A stretch of DNA of 64,000 nt, taken from positions 124,001-188,000 of the forward strand of contig SVHA01000001.1 of the NCBI GenBank assembly GCA_015056085.1. Reading direction: 5' to 3'. The stretch is from Clostridiales bacterium (GTDB lineage Bacteria; Bacillota; Clostridia; Christensenellales; Aristaeellaceae). The notes under the pieces are model-generated. The model saw only the letters and a program-made list of their open reading frames with translations. It did no database searches and was not told where the DNA came from. Shown piece by piece: positions 63,554 through 64,000 of the stretch. The position numbers were made by a program, and so were the translations under genes. Positions within the stretch are counted from its first letter, which is position 1. Each line of letters opens with the position of its first letter.

Positions 63554-64000
63554 TTAGGCTGTCTTTCTGCGCTGCCAGGTGCGGACAATCAGCAAGCTGA
63601 CCACCAGCAGCAACAGGGAGAAGGGGAGGGACAACAGGGCCGTCTGGCTGCCAAAATGGTAGCCCAACACGCCCGCCAGCAGGTATCCCACAAAGGAGAT
63701 CACTGCTACGAAGATGGCGTAGGGCAACTGTGTAGAGATGTGGTTGACATGGTCGCAGTTCGCACCGGCGGAGGCCATGATGGTGGTATCGGAAATGGGG
63801 GAGCAATGATCGCCGCTGACGGCGCCGGAAAGGCAGGCCGCAATGGAAATGATCATCATATCAGGCGTTGAACCGAAGACGTCGCACACGATGGGAATCA
63901 GAATGGCGAAGGTGCCCCAGCTGGTGCCCGTGGAGAAGGCCAGGAAGGCCGCCACCGCAAAGATGATGCAGGGCAGGAACATCTGCAGGCCCATGGCGGA
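63554..64000 (-). CDS. NhaC-type Na+/H+ antiporter, N-terminal part outside window
   Basis: Only the C-terminal part (about 147 codons) is inside the window; the gene continues past base 64000. It has membrane spans and the motif GDHCSPISDTTIMASAGANC, typical of the NhaC/YheL-type antiporter group, followed by the last two spans and a basic tail. It would exchange Na+ for protons or an organic counter-ion across the plasma membrane; it lies in a genome whose ATP synthase also looks sodium-linked. The exact substrate cannot be told from this part. Confidence 0.85.
   Translation of the reverse strand, partial: SAMGLQMFLPCIIFAVAAFLAFSTGTSWGTFAILIPIVCDVFGSTPDMMIISIAACLSGAVSGDHCSPISDTTIMASAGANCDHVNHISTQLPYAIFVAVISFVGYLLAGVLGYHFGSQTALLSLPFSLLLLVVSLLIVRTWQRRKTA

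Overview
The window looks like a chromosome segment from a GC-rich, spore-forming member of the class Clostridia (Bacillota). Evidence for this: strong AAGGAGG ribosome binding sites, TTG and GTG starts, scpA/scpB, a GerQ-like protein and a cysteine-rich coat-type protein, type III glutamine synthetase, folate-dependent TrmFO, HslUV, and the rbgA-rnhB-yraN ... comM ... dprA-topA-trmFO ... hslVU order known from Firmicutes. The genus cannot be fixed from the sequence alone. I find no rRNA, tRNA, CRISPR array, prophage or insertion sequence. Long open frames on the antisense strand (for example opposite the alpha-mannosidase, topA and pcrA) are shadows caused by GC-rich third codon positions.

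Layout. 1-10.7 kb: carbohydrate import and degradation, with a DUF5696 protein cut by the window edge, two ABC permeases, a damaged solute-binding protein gene, an orphan third permease, a metallo-beta-lactamase-fold protein and a GH38 alpha-mannosidase. 10.8-17.7 kb: a complete F-type ATP synthase operon (atpI-B-E-F-H-A-G-D-C) with one clear promoter; its c subunit carries the two-carboxylate pattern known from sodium-driven rotors and its epsilon subunit lacks the C-terminal helical domain. 17.7-22.6 kb: a peptide-deformylase-like gene broken by one TAG, a YaiI-family protein, a ferredoxin, a P-type cation ATPase behind a yybP-ykoY (manganese) riboswitch, and a TetR regulator. 22.6-28.4 kb: YgiQ radical SAM protein with an unknown partner, DeoD, a 2Fe-2S thioredoxin-fold protein and glutamine synthetase III.

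28.7-41.7 kb: pcrA-ligA; a GerQ-like gene; alr with an M20 amidohydrolase, an M50 membrane protease, scpA-scpB and a copper-chaperone-like protein; then on the minus strand a cysteine-rich coat-type protein, a D,D-carboxypeptidase and UppP. 41.8-63.5 kb: the ribosome-assembly, DNA-maintenance and proteolysis neighbourhood, rbgA-rnhB-yraN-(giant GT-C glycosyltransferase)-comM-(7 kb block: DUF5058 pair, M20 peptidase, pgsA-type transferase, rhomboid-like protein, two-component system, DUF11 protein)-dprA-topA-trmFO-hslV-hslU. The window ends inside a minus-strand NhaC-type antiporter.

Main points of interest. (1) None of the 57 genes called here uses TAG as its stop, and the only in-frame TAG I noticed interrupts the deformylase-like gene. 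(2) The solute-binding protein gene carries two point lesions, an ATA start and an internal TGA, between intact neighbours. (3) The ATP synthase shows sodium-type c-subunit residues. (4) Three coat-like genes each have a CATA-type -10 sequence, suggesting shared sporulation-sigma control. (5) A 1380-residue protein fuses two GT-C glycosyltransferase modules with two lectin-like domains.
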